Under the pieces are notes generated by a model. The model had not been told where the DNA came from and made no database searches. It saw nothing but the letters and a program-made list of their open reading frames with translations. Shown here in pieces: positions 54,863 through 62,748 of a stretch of DNA of 64,000 nt. Made by a program: the position numbers and the translations under genes. Where the stretch lies: NCBI RefSeq assembly GCF_001718415.1, contig NZ_CP013378.1:1984001-2048000 (forward strand), given 5' to 3'. Position 1 is the first letter of the stretch, and each line of letters starts with the position of its first letter. This DNA is from Burkholderia pseudomultivorans (GTDB taxonomy: Bacteria; Pseudomonadota; Gammaproteobacteria; Burkholderiales; Burkholderiaceae).

Positions 54863-55825
54863 TCATGCGCGCATCAGGTGCGTATACAGCGCGTGCGCGA
54901 TCGCGATGTCCTCGAGCCCGAGGCCGATCGAGCGGAAGAACGCGTGACGCGTGCGCGACGGCGCCGCGCAGGTGCCGGCGACGAGCGCGGGCAGGTCGCC
55001 GACGATCCGCTCCGGCGTCCAGCCGTGCTCGGCCGCGGCGATCTGCATCTCGCCCGCGCTCGCGGGCGTCGTGTGCCGGTAGTCGCAGTACACGTCCATG
55101 TCCGGCAGCCACGCGGGCGGGATCTCGTGCGCCCGTGCGACGTTGGTGCTGATCGACGTGACGAGCGCCGGGCGCGTGAGCATGTCGTCGCCGAGCACGG
55201 GCGTGCCCGACGACGTGCACAGCATCACCACGTCCGCGTCGCGCACGCAGGCGGCGATGCCGTCTGCCGGACGCGCGCGCGGGTCGAGCTGCGCGAGCGT
55301 CGCCTGCAGCGCCGTGTCGCCGGCGAGCGCGGGCGAGTACACGCGGATCGTGTCCCAGTCGCGCAGCGCCGCCGCATGCCGCAGATGCGCGAGGCCGACC
55401 GCGCCGGCGCCGACGATCGCCAGGCGGCGCGCGTCGCGCGGCGCGAGACAGTCGACCGCAAGCGCCGTCGTGCCGGCCGTGCGCTCGACCGTCAGTTGCC
55501 CCGCGTCGCACCACATCAGCGGCTGGCCGGTGCGCATCGACATCAGCGCGGTCCACGCGGTGACGATCGGGCGCCCGCCGGTCACGATGTACGGCGACAG
55601 CTTCGCGCCGAACACCTGCTCGTCGGCGAGCGCGCCGAGGTACGTGATGAAGTCGCCGGCCTGGCCGGGGAACAGCGTGAGCGTCTGCGGCGGCTGCACC
55701 GCGTTCGCCGACGCCAGCGACGCGAACATGCGGCGCAGCGTGCCGAGCACGTCGAGCGACGGCAGCGCCGCGCGCACCGCGGCTTCGTCGACGGTCAGCG
55801 GCAGGGTCGGGGCGGTTTGCGTCAT
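54863..55825 (-). CDS. Ornithine cyclodeaminase / mu-crystallin family reductase, DauB-like
   Basis: A 320-residue NAD(P)-binding enzyme. It has 'FPGQAGDFITYLGALADEQVFGAKLSPYI' and the Rossmann motif 'RRLAIVGAGAVGLAHLRHAAAL' (about 125-145), then 'DADVVMLCTSSGTPVL'. The family includes ornithine cyclodeaminase, ketimine reductase and DauB, which reduces 2-ketoarginine to L-arginine. Its partnership with a DauR-like regulator and a DadA-like dehydrogenase favours a DauB-like role. The ATG at 55825 has GGAGATG upstream. Probably cotranscribed with dauR. Confidence 0.85.
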   Translation of the reverse strand: MTQTAPTLPLTVDEAAVRAALPSLDVLGTLRRMFASLASANAVQPPQTLTLFPGQAGDFITYLGALADEQVFGAKLSPYIVTGGRPIVTAWTALMSMRTGQPLMWCDAGQLTVERTAGTTALAVDCLAPRDARRLAIVGAGAVGLAHLRHAAALRDWDTIRVYSPALAGDTALQATLAQLDPRARPADGIAACVRDADVVMLCTSSGTPVLGDDMLTRPALVTSISTNVARAHEIPPAWLPDMDVYCDYRHTTPASAGEMQIAAAEHGWTPERIVGDLPALVAGTCAAPSRTRHAFFRSIGLGLEDIAIAHALYTHLMRA

Positions 55826-55900
55826 GAGGACATCTCCGGTCGGGGCCGGACGACACAGTCTCGCGACGCGGCGTCCGGCGGTGTTTGTTGTGGAATAAAA

Positions 55901-55913
55901 GTCTAATATAGAC
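55901..55913. promoter_or_regulatory. Palindrome GTCTA-ATA-TAGAC, operator candidate
   Basis: A perfect 5-bp inverted repeat with a 3-bp spacer, about 76 bp upstream of the dauB-like start. It has the same arms and spacing as the copy at 56055, which argues for one regulator, probably the DauR-like protein. Confidence 0.65.
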
Positions 55914-56054
55914 AAATAAAGTCTGGCCAGTGTTTCTTTTCAGGGCGGCCGGCAGCGGCGTCCGGACGGAAAAACCTCGATGAATCAAGGGGGCAAGCGG
56001 AACACGGCGATCCGGATGCATGTCGGGGGAGACGCGATTATCATATCCCCTATA

Positions 56055-56067
56055 GTCTATAGTAGAC
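56055..56067. promoter_or_regulatory. Palindrome GTCTA-TAG-TAGAC, operator candidate
   Basis: The second copy of GTCTA-N3-TAGAC in the divergent gap, about 128 bp before the ABC receptor gene. A further half-site GTCTATA follows at 56073-56079. The surrounding sequence is AT-rich and should contain the promoter of the receptor gene. Confidence 0.65.
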
Positions 56068-56195
56068 TTTCAGTCTATATTTTGCGTCCCGACGGCCTGT
56101 CGCCGCGATGCGGCGGGCCGTGCTGCCGGCCGGTCCGTCGCGCTGCCGGCGGCGTCTCGCCCGATTTTCATCGCCTCAATCCAGAAGGACCCGTC

Positions 56196-56975
56196 ATGAA
56201 CTGGAAGCTTTCTATCTGCGCCGCCGCGGCGCTTGCGTGTTCGGCCATCGCGGCCCATGCGGAACAGGCCACGTTGCGCTTCGGGATCGAAGCCGCGTAT
56301 CCGCCGTTCGAGAGCAAGACGCCGGCCGGCCAGCTGCAGGGTTTCGACGTCGACATCGGCAACGCCGTGTGCGCGAAGCTCAACATGAAGTGCGCATGGG
56401 TCGAGAATTCGTTCGACGGGCTGATTCCGGCGCTGCAGGCGCGCAAGTTCGACGCGATCAACTCGGCGATGAACATCACCGCGAAGCGCAAGCAGAGCAT
56501 CGACTTCACGCCGGCGATCTACGTGGTGCCGATCGTGATGGTCGCGAAGCGCGGCTCGCCGCTGCGGCCCGATGTGGCGAGCCTGCGCGGCAAGCATGTC
56601 GGCGTGCTGCAGGGCTCGTCGCAGGAGGATTTCCTGAAGGCGCACTGGGCCAATGCGGGCGTGGCCGTCGTGTCCTATCAGGACCAGGACCAGATCTATG
56701 CGGATCTCGTCGCCGGTCGGCTCGATGCGGCGGTGCAGGAAGCGCAGACCGCGCAGGACGGCTTCCTCGACAAGCCGGCCGGCCGCGACTACCAGATCGT
56801 CGGCGATCCGCTGAAGGATCCGGCGACGCTCGGTGAGGGCACCGGCTTCGGGATGCGCAAGGGCGACAAGGCGCTGCAGGCGAAGATCGTCGGCGCGCTC
56901 GACGCGCTGAAGAAGGACGGCACGCTGAGCGCGCTGTCGCAGAAGTATTTCAAGCGCGACATCATCGCCAGGTAA
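56196..56975 (+). CDS. Basic/polar amino-acid ABC transporter substrate-binding protein
   Basis: Periplasmic receptor of 259 residues, family 3 (ArgT/HisJ). The signal ends 'SAIAAHA|EQ'. Next come 'LRFGIEAAYPPFESKTPAGQLQGFDVDIGNAVC', 'CAWVENSFDGLIPALQARKFDAINSAMNITAKRKQSIDFT' and 'GKHVGVLQGSSQEDFLKAHW', all typical of lysine/arginine/ornithine receptors. AGAAGGA precedes the ATG. No permease or ATPase gene follows, so it must use a shared transporter. It likely feeds the DadA-like enzyme downstream. Confidence 0.92.
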   Translation: MNWKLSICAAAALACSAIAAHAEQATLRFGIEAAYPPFESKTPAGQLQGFDVDIGNAVCAKLNMKCAWVENSFDGLIPALQARKFDAINSAMNITAKRKQSIDFTPAIYVVPIVMVAKRGSPLRPDVASLRGKHVGVLQGSSQEDFLKAHWANAGVAVVSYQDQDQIYADLVAGRLDAAVQEAQTAQDGFLDKPAGRDYQIVGDPLKDPATLGEGTGFGMRKGDKALQAKIVGALDALKKDGTLSALSQKYFKRDIIAR

Positions 56976-57042
56976 GCACGGCCGCGCGCCGGCCGCGGTG
57001 CCGGCGCGCGTCGCTTCGAATCTCGACGCGGTACGGAAAAGC

Positions 57043-58287
57043 ATGGATTTCGACGTCATCGTTCTGGGGGCCGGCATCGTCGGCGTGTCGTCGGCGCTGC
57101 ATCTGCAGGATCGCGGGCTGCGCGTCGCGCTCGTCGACCGGCGCGGGCCCGGCGAGGAGACCAGCCACGGCAATGCGGGGCTGATCGAGCGCTCGTCGGT
57201 CGTGCCGTACGCGTTTCCGCGCCGGCTCGGCACGCTGCTGCGCTATGCGCGCAATCGGTCGGTCGATCTTTACTGGGATTACCGCGCGCTGCCCGCGTAT
57301 GCGGGCTGGCTCGCGCGCTTCTGGCGCGAATCGTCGCCGCCGCGGCTCGCGGCTGCGGCGCGCGACCTGCTGCCGCTCGTCGCGGCGAGCGTCGTCGAGC
57401 ACGACGCGCTGCTCGCGCGCACCGACGCGCAGCCGCTGGTGCACGACGGCGGCTGGATCGAGGCGTTTCGCTCGCCCGCGCTGTTCGACGCGGAGACGCG
57501 CGTGCAGCAGCGCGTCGCGGCCGAGCACGGGCTGCGCATGACGGTGCTCGACGCGCGCGCGCTGCGCGAGCGTGAGCCGGGCATCAGCGACGCGTTCTGC
57601 GGTGCGTTTCACTGGCAGGATCCGAAGACGGTTTCCAGCCCGGGCGGTCTGACGAAGGCCTATGCGCGGCTGTTCGAACGCGGCGGCGGCACGCTGGTGC
57701 GCGGCGACGCGACGACGCTCGTGCAACTGCGCGACGGCTGGCGGGTCGCCACCGAACACGGGCCGGTCGCGGCCCGTTCGGCGGTGGTCGCGCTCGGCCC
57801 GTGGTCGGATCATGTGTTCGCGCCGCTCGGCTACCGGATTCCGCTGCGCGCGAAGCGCGGCTATCACATGCATTACCGGCCGACGCGCACGCCGCTGAAC
57901 GTGCCGGTGTGCGATACCGAGCAAGGCTTTGTGGTCGCGCCGATGGAGGGCGGCCGGCTGCGGCTCACGACCGGCGTCGAGATCGCGCTGCGCGGCGCGC
58001 CGCCGACCGGTGTGCAACTGGCGCGCGCGGAGCCGCTCGCGCGCGACGCGTTCGGCATCGGCGAGCGACTCGATCCTGAGCCGTGGCTCGGGATGCGCCC
58101 GTGCACGCCGGACATGCGTCCGGTAATCGGCGCGGCGCCGCGCCATCGTCATCTGTGGTTCGCCTTCGGCCACTGTCATCACGGGCTCACGCTCGGCCCC
58201 GCGACCGGCCGCCTGCTCGCCGAAATGATGACGGGCGCGCCGACCTATATCGATCCGCGTCCGTACCGGCCCGAGCGCTTCGGTTGA
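57043..58287 (+). CDS. FAD-dependent D-amino acid dehydrogenase (DadA/DauA-like)
   Basis: DAO-type flavoenzyme of 414 residues with 'DFDVIVLGAGIVGVSSALHLQDRGLRVALVDRRGPGEETSHGNAGLI' at the N-terminus (FAD), 'DPKTVSSPGGLTKAYARLFERGGG' in the middle, and 'PWLGMRPCTPDMRPVIGAAPRHRHLWFAFGHCHHGLTLGPATGRLLAEMM' near the end. Substrates in the family include D-amino acids and hydroxyproline. The neighbours (DauR-like, DauB-like, basic amino-acid receptor) suggest D-arginine or D-lysine. It starts 67 bp after the receptor gene on the same strand. Confidence 0.88.
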   Translation: MDFDVIVLGAGIVGVSSALHLQDRGLRVALVDRRGPGEETSHGNAGLIERSSVVPYAFPRRLGTLLRYARNRSVDLYWDYRALPAYAGWLARFWRESSPPRLAAAARDLLPLVAASVVEHDALLARTDAQPLVHDGGWIEAFRSPALFDAETRVQQRVAAEHGLRMTVLDARALREREPGISDAFCGAFHWQDPKTVSSPGGLTKAYARLFERGGGTLVRGDATTLVQLRDGWRVATEHGPVAARSAVVALGPWSDHVFAPLGYRIPLRAKRGYHMHYRPTRTPLNVPVCDTEQGFVVAPMEGGRLRLTTGVEIALRGAPPTGVQLARAEPLARDAFGIGERLDPEPWLGMRPCTPDMRPVIGAAPRHRHLWFAFGHCHHGLTLGPATGRLLAEMMTGAPTYIDPRPYRPERFG

Positions 58288-58789
58288 GCGCGGGCGCTTC
58301 CGCACGCGCCGCCCGCTCGCCGCTGGCCGCGATGCGGGCGACACAATTTTTCATTCTGTTGTCCGTATCACCGGAATGCGCGGCAATGGAAATGGTCTGC
58401 GTAATAATACGGAAAGAAATCGCGGAATAATAAAACCAGAAAACAAGCGATTTACTAATGCATTTTCATTGGCCGAATGCGCAACGGAAAGCCGCTGCGC
58501 GAGCCGATCTGCCGTGCGTTCATGAACGGATGTTCGGGCATGGGCGCCGATGTACCGGAACACGTTACTGCAAGCCGCGCAAACGTTACGTTACATCCGC
58601 TTTCCCGCCGCATTTTTCCTCATACGATTTCGCGTCGTGGCAGCGGAATTTCGCCTGAAATTCACGTTGAAATCGTTATTGCCTTGCAATAGCCCGACGA
58701 ATCACGCCGATTTATCCAAGTGGCACGCTTCGTGCAATCCGTCCCCATGCTTTATCAACGTAGTGCCAACCGAGATGAGGTAAATAAAG
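58288..58789. other. AT-rich promoter region of the repeat-protein gene
   Basis: About 500 bp without a supported gene. It is markedly AT-rich from 58340 to 58460 and holds a sigma-54 promoter near its end. TGTTCGGG (58531-58538) and CCGGAACA (58555-58562) form an inverted repeat with one mismatch, a possible upstream activator site. Copies of ACGTTAC occur around 58562-58595. Confidence 0.55.
58721..58736 (+). promoter_or_regulatory. Sigma-54 (RpoN) promoter of the repeat-protein gene
   Basis: TGGCACGCTTCGTGCA matches the -24/-12 consensus TGGCACG-N4-TTGCA at all but one fixed position, with GG and GC exactly 12 bases apart. It lies 53 bp before the ATG of the repeat-protein gene, and the GAGG ribosome site follows. 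An enhancer-binding activator would be required. Confidence 0.8.
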
Positions 58790-61700
58790 ATGGGGAAGAA
58801 TTTTAAATTGACGGGCGCGGCGCTGGCGGTAGCGACGGCGTTTGGGGGACTGGCTTCGGGTTCTGCGATGGCGGGCGCGCTCGACGCGCTGCCGGTGCCG
58901 CAGATCATCGTGAATCCGCCGACGAATACGGTATCGGTGGGGCTCGCGGCGACGGGCACGTCGCCGCTGGGCTCGGTCACCGTGGCTGCAGGCGGATCGG
59001 GCTCGATCCAGACGTCGCTCGGCAATCCTGCGCAGGTGCTGTCGGGGGCGGTGGGCGCGGTGACGGGCGCGCTCGGTGGCGGCGGCACGGTGTCGCCGCT
59101 GACGCCGGTGCAGGGCGTGGTGGATCAGGTGACGGGGGCGCTGGGCAGCGGTAACCCGGCGGGGGCACTGACCGGTGCGCTGAATACGGCGACGGGGACG
59201 CTGAGCAATGCGGTTGGCACGGTGACGGGGACGCTCGGCGGGGTGGGCGGCGGTGCGAATCCGCTGGCGCCGGTTCAGGGTGTCGTGAATCAGGTGACCG
59301 GTGCGCTGGGTGGCGGGAATCCGGCTGGCGCGTTGACGGGTGCGCTTGGCACGGTAACGGGCGCGTTGGGCGGCGTCGGTGGTGGCGGGGATCCGCTGGC
59401 GCCGGTTCAGGGCGTGGTGAATCAGGTGACTGGTGCGCTGGGTGGCGGAAATCCGGCTGGCGCGCTGACGGGCGCCCTGGGTACGGTAACTGGCGCACTG
59501 GGCAGCGTTGGCGGTGGTTCGAACCCGCTGGCGCCGGTTCAAGGTGTCGTGAATCAGGTGACCGGTGCGCTCGGCGGCGGCAACCCGGCCGGCGCACTGA
59601 CGGGCGCCCTGGGTACGGTAACTGGCGCACTGGGCAGCGTTGGCGGTGGTTCGAACCCGCTGGCACCGGTTCAAGGTGTCGTGAATCAGGTGACTGGTGC
59701 ACTCGGCGGCGGCAACCCGGTCGGCGCACTGACGGGCGCCCTCGGCACGGTAACGGGTGCACTGGGCAGCGTCGGCGGCGGCTCGAACCCGCTGGCGCCG
59801 GTTCAAGGTGTCGTGAATCAGGTGACCGGTGCGCTCGGCGGTGGCAACCCCGCTGGCGCACTGACGGGTGCGCTGGGTACGGTAACCGGGGCGCTGGGTA
59901 GTGCCGGTGGCGGCTCGAATCCGCTGGCGCCGGTTCAAGGCGTGGTGAATCAAGTGACCGGTGCGCTCGGCAGTGGCAACCCCGCTGGCGCACTGACGGG
60001 CGCCCTTGGCACGGTAACGGGGGCACTGGGCAGCGTTGGTGGTGGTTCGAATCCGCTGGCGCCGGTTCAAGGCGTGGTGAATCAAGTGACCGGTGCGCTC
60101 GGCAGTGGCAACCCCGCTGGCGCACTGACGGGCGCCCTTGGCACGGTAACGGGGGCACTGGGCAGCGTTGGTGGTGGTTCGAATCCGCTGGCGCCGGTTC
60201 AAGGCGTGGTGAATCAGGTGACCGGCGCGCTCGGCAGCGGCAACCCCGCTGGTGCACTGACGGGTGCTCTTGGCACGGTAACGGGTGCACTGGGCAATGT
60301 CGGTGGCGGCTCGAACCCGCTGGCGCCGGTTCAGGGCGTTGTGAATCAAGTGACCGGTGCGCTGGGCAGCGGCAATCCGGCCGGCGCACTGACAGGCGCC
60401 CTCGGCACGGTAACGGGTGCACTGGGCAACGTCGGGGGCGGCTCGAACCCGCTGGCGCCGGTTCAGGGCGTTGTGAATCAAGTGACCGGTGCGCTTGGCA
60501 GCGGTAACCCGGCCGGGGCGCTGACGGGTGCTCTTGGCACGGTCACTGGTGCACTGGGCAGCGTGGGTGGCGGCTCGAATCCGCTGGCACCGGTGCAAGG
60601 CGTCGTGAACCAAGTGACCGGTGCACTGGGCAGCGGCAATCCGACCGGCGCATTGACCGGTGCTCTCGGGACAGTTACCGGCGCACTCGGCAATGTCGGC
60701 GGCGGCACGAACCCGCTGACGCCGATCCAGAACGTCGTCGACCAGGTGACGGGTACGCTCGGCAGCGGCAATCCGGCCGGCGCACTGAGCAACGCGGTGA
60801 ACACGATCACCGGCACGCTCGGCAACGTCGGCGGCGCATCGGGCCCGCTCGCGCCGGTCCAGGGCGTCGTGACGCAACTCGCGGGGACGCTCGGCAACGA
60901 CAACCCGGCCGGCGCACTGACGGGCGCGCTGAATTCGGTGACGGGCACGCTCGGCAATCTCGGCGGCACGAATCCGCTGGCGCCGGTGCAGGGTGTCGTG
61001 AACCAGGTCGTCGGCACGCTGTCGGGTGCAGCAGGCGGCGGCAGCCCGATCACGCCGATCACGAACCTCGTCAGCGGTCTGCAGAATGCGCTGCCGACGG
61101 GTGGCAACGCCGCCGGCGCGCTGACCGGTGCGCTCGGTTCGGTGACGGGTGCACTCGGCAGCCTCGGCAGCTCGAACGCGCTGGCACCGGTACAGGGTGT
61201 CGTGAACCAGGTCGTCGGCACGCTCGGCAGCAGCAACCCGACCGCCGCGCTGAGCAATGCGGTCGGCACGGCGACGGGTGCACTGGGCGGCGCAGTCAAT
61301 GCCGTCACGGGCGCGCTCGGCAACCTCGGCGGCGCGAACGCGCTGGCGCCGGTGCAGGGCGTGGTGAGCCAGGTCACGGGTGCGCTCGGCAGCCTCGGCG
61401 GCGCGAATCCGCTGGCGCCGGTGCAGGGCGTCGTGAACCAGGTCGTCGGCACGCTGTCGGGCGCGGCAGGCAGCAACCCGATCGCGCCGATCACGAACCT
61501 CGTCAGCGGCCTGACGGGCGGCAGCAACCCGGCCGGCGCGCTGACCGGTGCGCTGGGTTCGGTGACGGGCGCCCTCGCGAACGGTCCGGCGGCCCTCGGG
61601 CAGGCGGCCGGCGCGTTGTCGGGCGCGGCAGGTTCGACGGCGGCGGCGGGCGGCAGCCTGCTCGGCTCGGGCGCGAGCGCGGCGGGCAGCACGGCGGGCA

Positions 61701-61897
61701 GCACGGCGGGCGCGGTCAGCTCGGTGCTGACGGCGGGCGGCAATTCGGCGGCGACGGTCGTCAATGCGGTCGGCACGACGCTCGGCTCCGTGCCGAGCCT
61801 GTCGGTTTCGTCGCATTCGAACGGCAGTTCGGCGAACAACCCGCTGGCTCCGGTGTCGACGCTGCTGCAGTCGCTGACGGGCGCACTGCCGAAGTAA
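58790..61897 (+). CDS. Secreted 1035-residue tandem-repeat protein of unknown function
   Basis: No family was recognised. It has a signal peptide (cleavage near 'GSAMAG', about residue 28), a short lead-in, then 11 near-perfect 44-residue repeats of the type 'NPLAPVQGVVNQVTGALGSG' followed by 'NPAGALTGALGTVTGALG' (about 157-640), then about six degenerate repeats, and an Ala/Gly/Ser-rich end closing in 'LLQSLTGALPK'. The mature chain has only a handful of Asp, no Arg or Glu, no Cys and no aromatic residues. There is no membrane anchor or LPXTG. It is probably surface-exposed or part of the biofilm matrix. Sigma-54 control is likely. Confidence 0.88.
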   Translation: MGKNFKLTGAALAVATAFGGLASGSAMAGALDALPVPQIIVNPPTNTVSVGLAATGTSPLGSVTVAAGGSGSIQTSLGNPAQVLSGAVGAVTGALGGGGTVSPLTPVQGVVDQVTGALGSGNPAGALTGALNTATGTLSNAVGTVTGTLGGVGGGANPLAPVQGVVNQVTGALGGGNPAGALTGALGTVTGALGGVGGGGDPLAPVQGVVNQVTGALGGGNPAGALTGALGTVTGALGSVGGGSNPLAPVQGVVNQVTGALGGGNPAGALTGALGTVTGALGSVGGGSNPLAPVQGVVNQVTGALGGGNPVGALTGALGTVTGALGSVGGGSNPLAPVQGVVNQVTGALGGGNPAGALTGALGTVTGALGSAGGGSNPLAPVQGVVNQVTGALGSGNPAGALTGALGTVTGALGSVGGGSNPLAPVQGVVNQVTGALGSGNPAGALTGALGTVTGALGSVGGGSNPLAPVQGVVNQVTGALGSGNPAGALTGALGTVTGALGNVGGGSNPLAPVQGVVNQVTGALGSGNPAGALTGALGTVTGALGNVGGGSNPLAPVQGVVNQVTGALGSGNPAGALTGALGTVTGALGSVGGGSNPLAPVQGVVNQVTGALGSGNPTGALTGALGTVTGALGNVGGGTNPLTPIQNVVDQVTGTLGSGNPAGALSNAVNTITGTLGNVGGASGPLAPVQGVVTQLAGTLGNDNPAGALTGALNSVTGTLGNLGGTNPLAPVQGVVNQVVGTLSGAAGGGSPITPITNLVSGLQNALPTGGNAAGALTGALGSVTGALGSLGSSNALAPVQGVVNQVVGTLGSSNPTAALSNAVGTATGALGGAVNAVTGALGNLGGANALAPVQGVVSQVTGALGSLGGANPLAPVQGVVNQVVGTLSGAAGSNPIAPITNLVSGLTGGSNPAGALTGALGSVTGALANGPAALGQAAGALSGAAGSTAAAGGSLLGSGASAAGSTAGSTAGAVSSVLTAGGNSAATVVNAVGTTLGSVPSLSVSSHSNGSSANNPLAPVSTLLQSLTGALPK
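59258..60709 (+). repeat. 132-bp tandem repeat array, 11 units
   Basis: Eleven head-to-tail units with constant 132-bp spacing (for example CCGCTGG at 59261, 59393, 59525, 59657). Units differ at a few third-codon positions, but the two around 59940-60200 are identical over essentially the whole unit, which points to recent duplication. The array is in frame, so gain or loss of units changes protein length by 44 residues. Confidence 0.95.
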
Positions 61898-61950
61898 GCG
61901 GCCACGGCCGGCGCGCGGCGGCGTTCCGTCCGCCGCGCGAAACGGACGCG

Positions 61951-61984
61951 CAACGCGGCATGACAGCGATGTCATGCCGCGTTG
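61951..61984 (+). terminator. Perfect 15-bp hairpin after the repeat-protein gene
   Basis: CAACGCGGCATGACA and its exact complement enclose a GCGA tetraloop, 54 bases past the stop codon. There is no T-run after it, so it may stabilise the mRNA 3' end or help Rho-dependent termination rather than act alone. Confidence 0.6.
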
Positions 61985-62334
61985 TCATTGGGCGGCCCGT
62001 TTCTTTCACCGCAAGCGTCGCTACCGGTCCGCCGCGCCGCCGGCGGGCACGGCGCAGAAAGGCATGCCCGACCTCCGTTTAGATACCGAGTCACGGCGCG
62101 ATCGCGCAGCGCGATAATGGTCGAAACGCAACGGCCGTCCCGTCCGGCGATGCCGCGTAATGGCGCGACGCGCGCGAACGGGCGTCATCCGGATGCCAAC
62201 CGCCACCGTGCCGACGGCGGTGCCGGCAGCCAGACCGGCGGTTGCGAATGCGCCGCGGGTCGGCGACGCCCGTCGGCATGCGCGAGCGACGGATGCGCAC
62301 GGACGACGGGACCGACGCGGCCAGGGAGCACACG
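61985..62334. other. Gap ahead of the cupredoxin operon
   Basis: A 350-bp stretch with no supported gene. The 'GCGCGATAATGG' segment near 62110 is a possible -10 region. The promoter of the cupredoxin run should lie here. Confidence 0.4.
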
Positions 62335-62748
62335 ATGAAGGCGACGACGGCGGTTCTGCTGGTGGCGCTCGCGATGGGCGCCGGGCTCGCGCGCGCGGAC
62401 GACGACACGCCGGTGCGCGTACCGGTCGACGCCGACGGCGTGCAGCGGGTCGCGATCGTCGGCGGCAGCTATTTCTTTCGGCCGAAGCACGTGATCGTGC
62501 GCGCGCAACTGCCGGTCGAACTGACTGTATCGGCCGAGCCCGGCATCGTGCCCCACAGTTTCGAAATCGACGCGCCGCAGGCCGGCATCGCGATCCACAC
62601 CGAACTCGGCACGACGCCGAAGACGTTTCGCTTCACGCCGACGCAGCCGGGCCGCTTCGCCTACTATTGCACGCACCGTCTGCTGTTCTTCAAAAGCCAT
62701 CGCGAGCGCGGGATGGAGGGCGTGCTCGACGTCGAGGCGGCGCCATGA
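62335..62748 (+). CDS. Periplasmic cupredoxin-like protein
   Basis: A 137-residue exported protein with a signal ending 'GLARA|DDD'. The fold has a type 1 copper site: His74 in 'VPHSFEID', Cys112 in 'AYYCTHRLL', His122 in 'FKSHRERG' and Met127 in 'GMEGVL', all in the expected order. The C-terminal part resembles the cytochrome oxidase subunit II-like cupredoxins. It should carry electrons or copper in the periplasm. AGGGAG lies before the ATG; the gene overlaps the next by ATGA. Confidence 0.82.
   Translation: MKATTAVLLVALAMGAGLARADDDTPVRVPVDADGVQRVAIVGGSYFFRPKHVIVRAQLPVELTVSAEPGIVPHSFEIDAPQAGIAIHTELGTTPKTFRFTPTQPGRFAYYCTHRLLFFKSHRERGMEGVLDVEAAP

Noticed and set aside
59258..60709. Tandem array considered as CRISPR
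   Set aside because: Units are contiguous, 132 bp, coding and have no unique spacers; no cas genes are present.
58712..61975. Very long minus-strand open frames over the repeat-protein gene
   Set aside because: They mirror the 132-bp repeat in antisense. The plus frame has the signal peptide, ribosome site and promoter.
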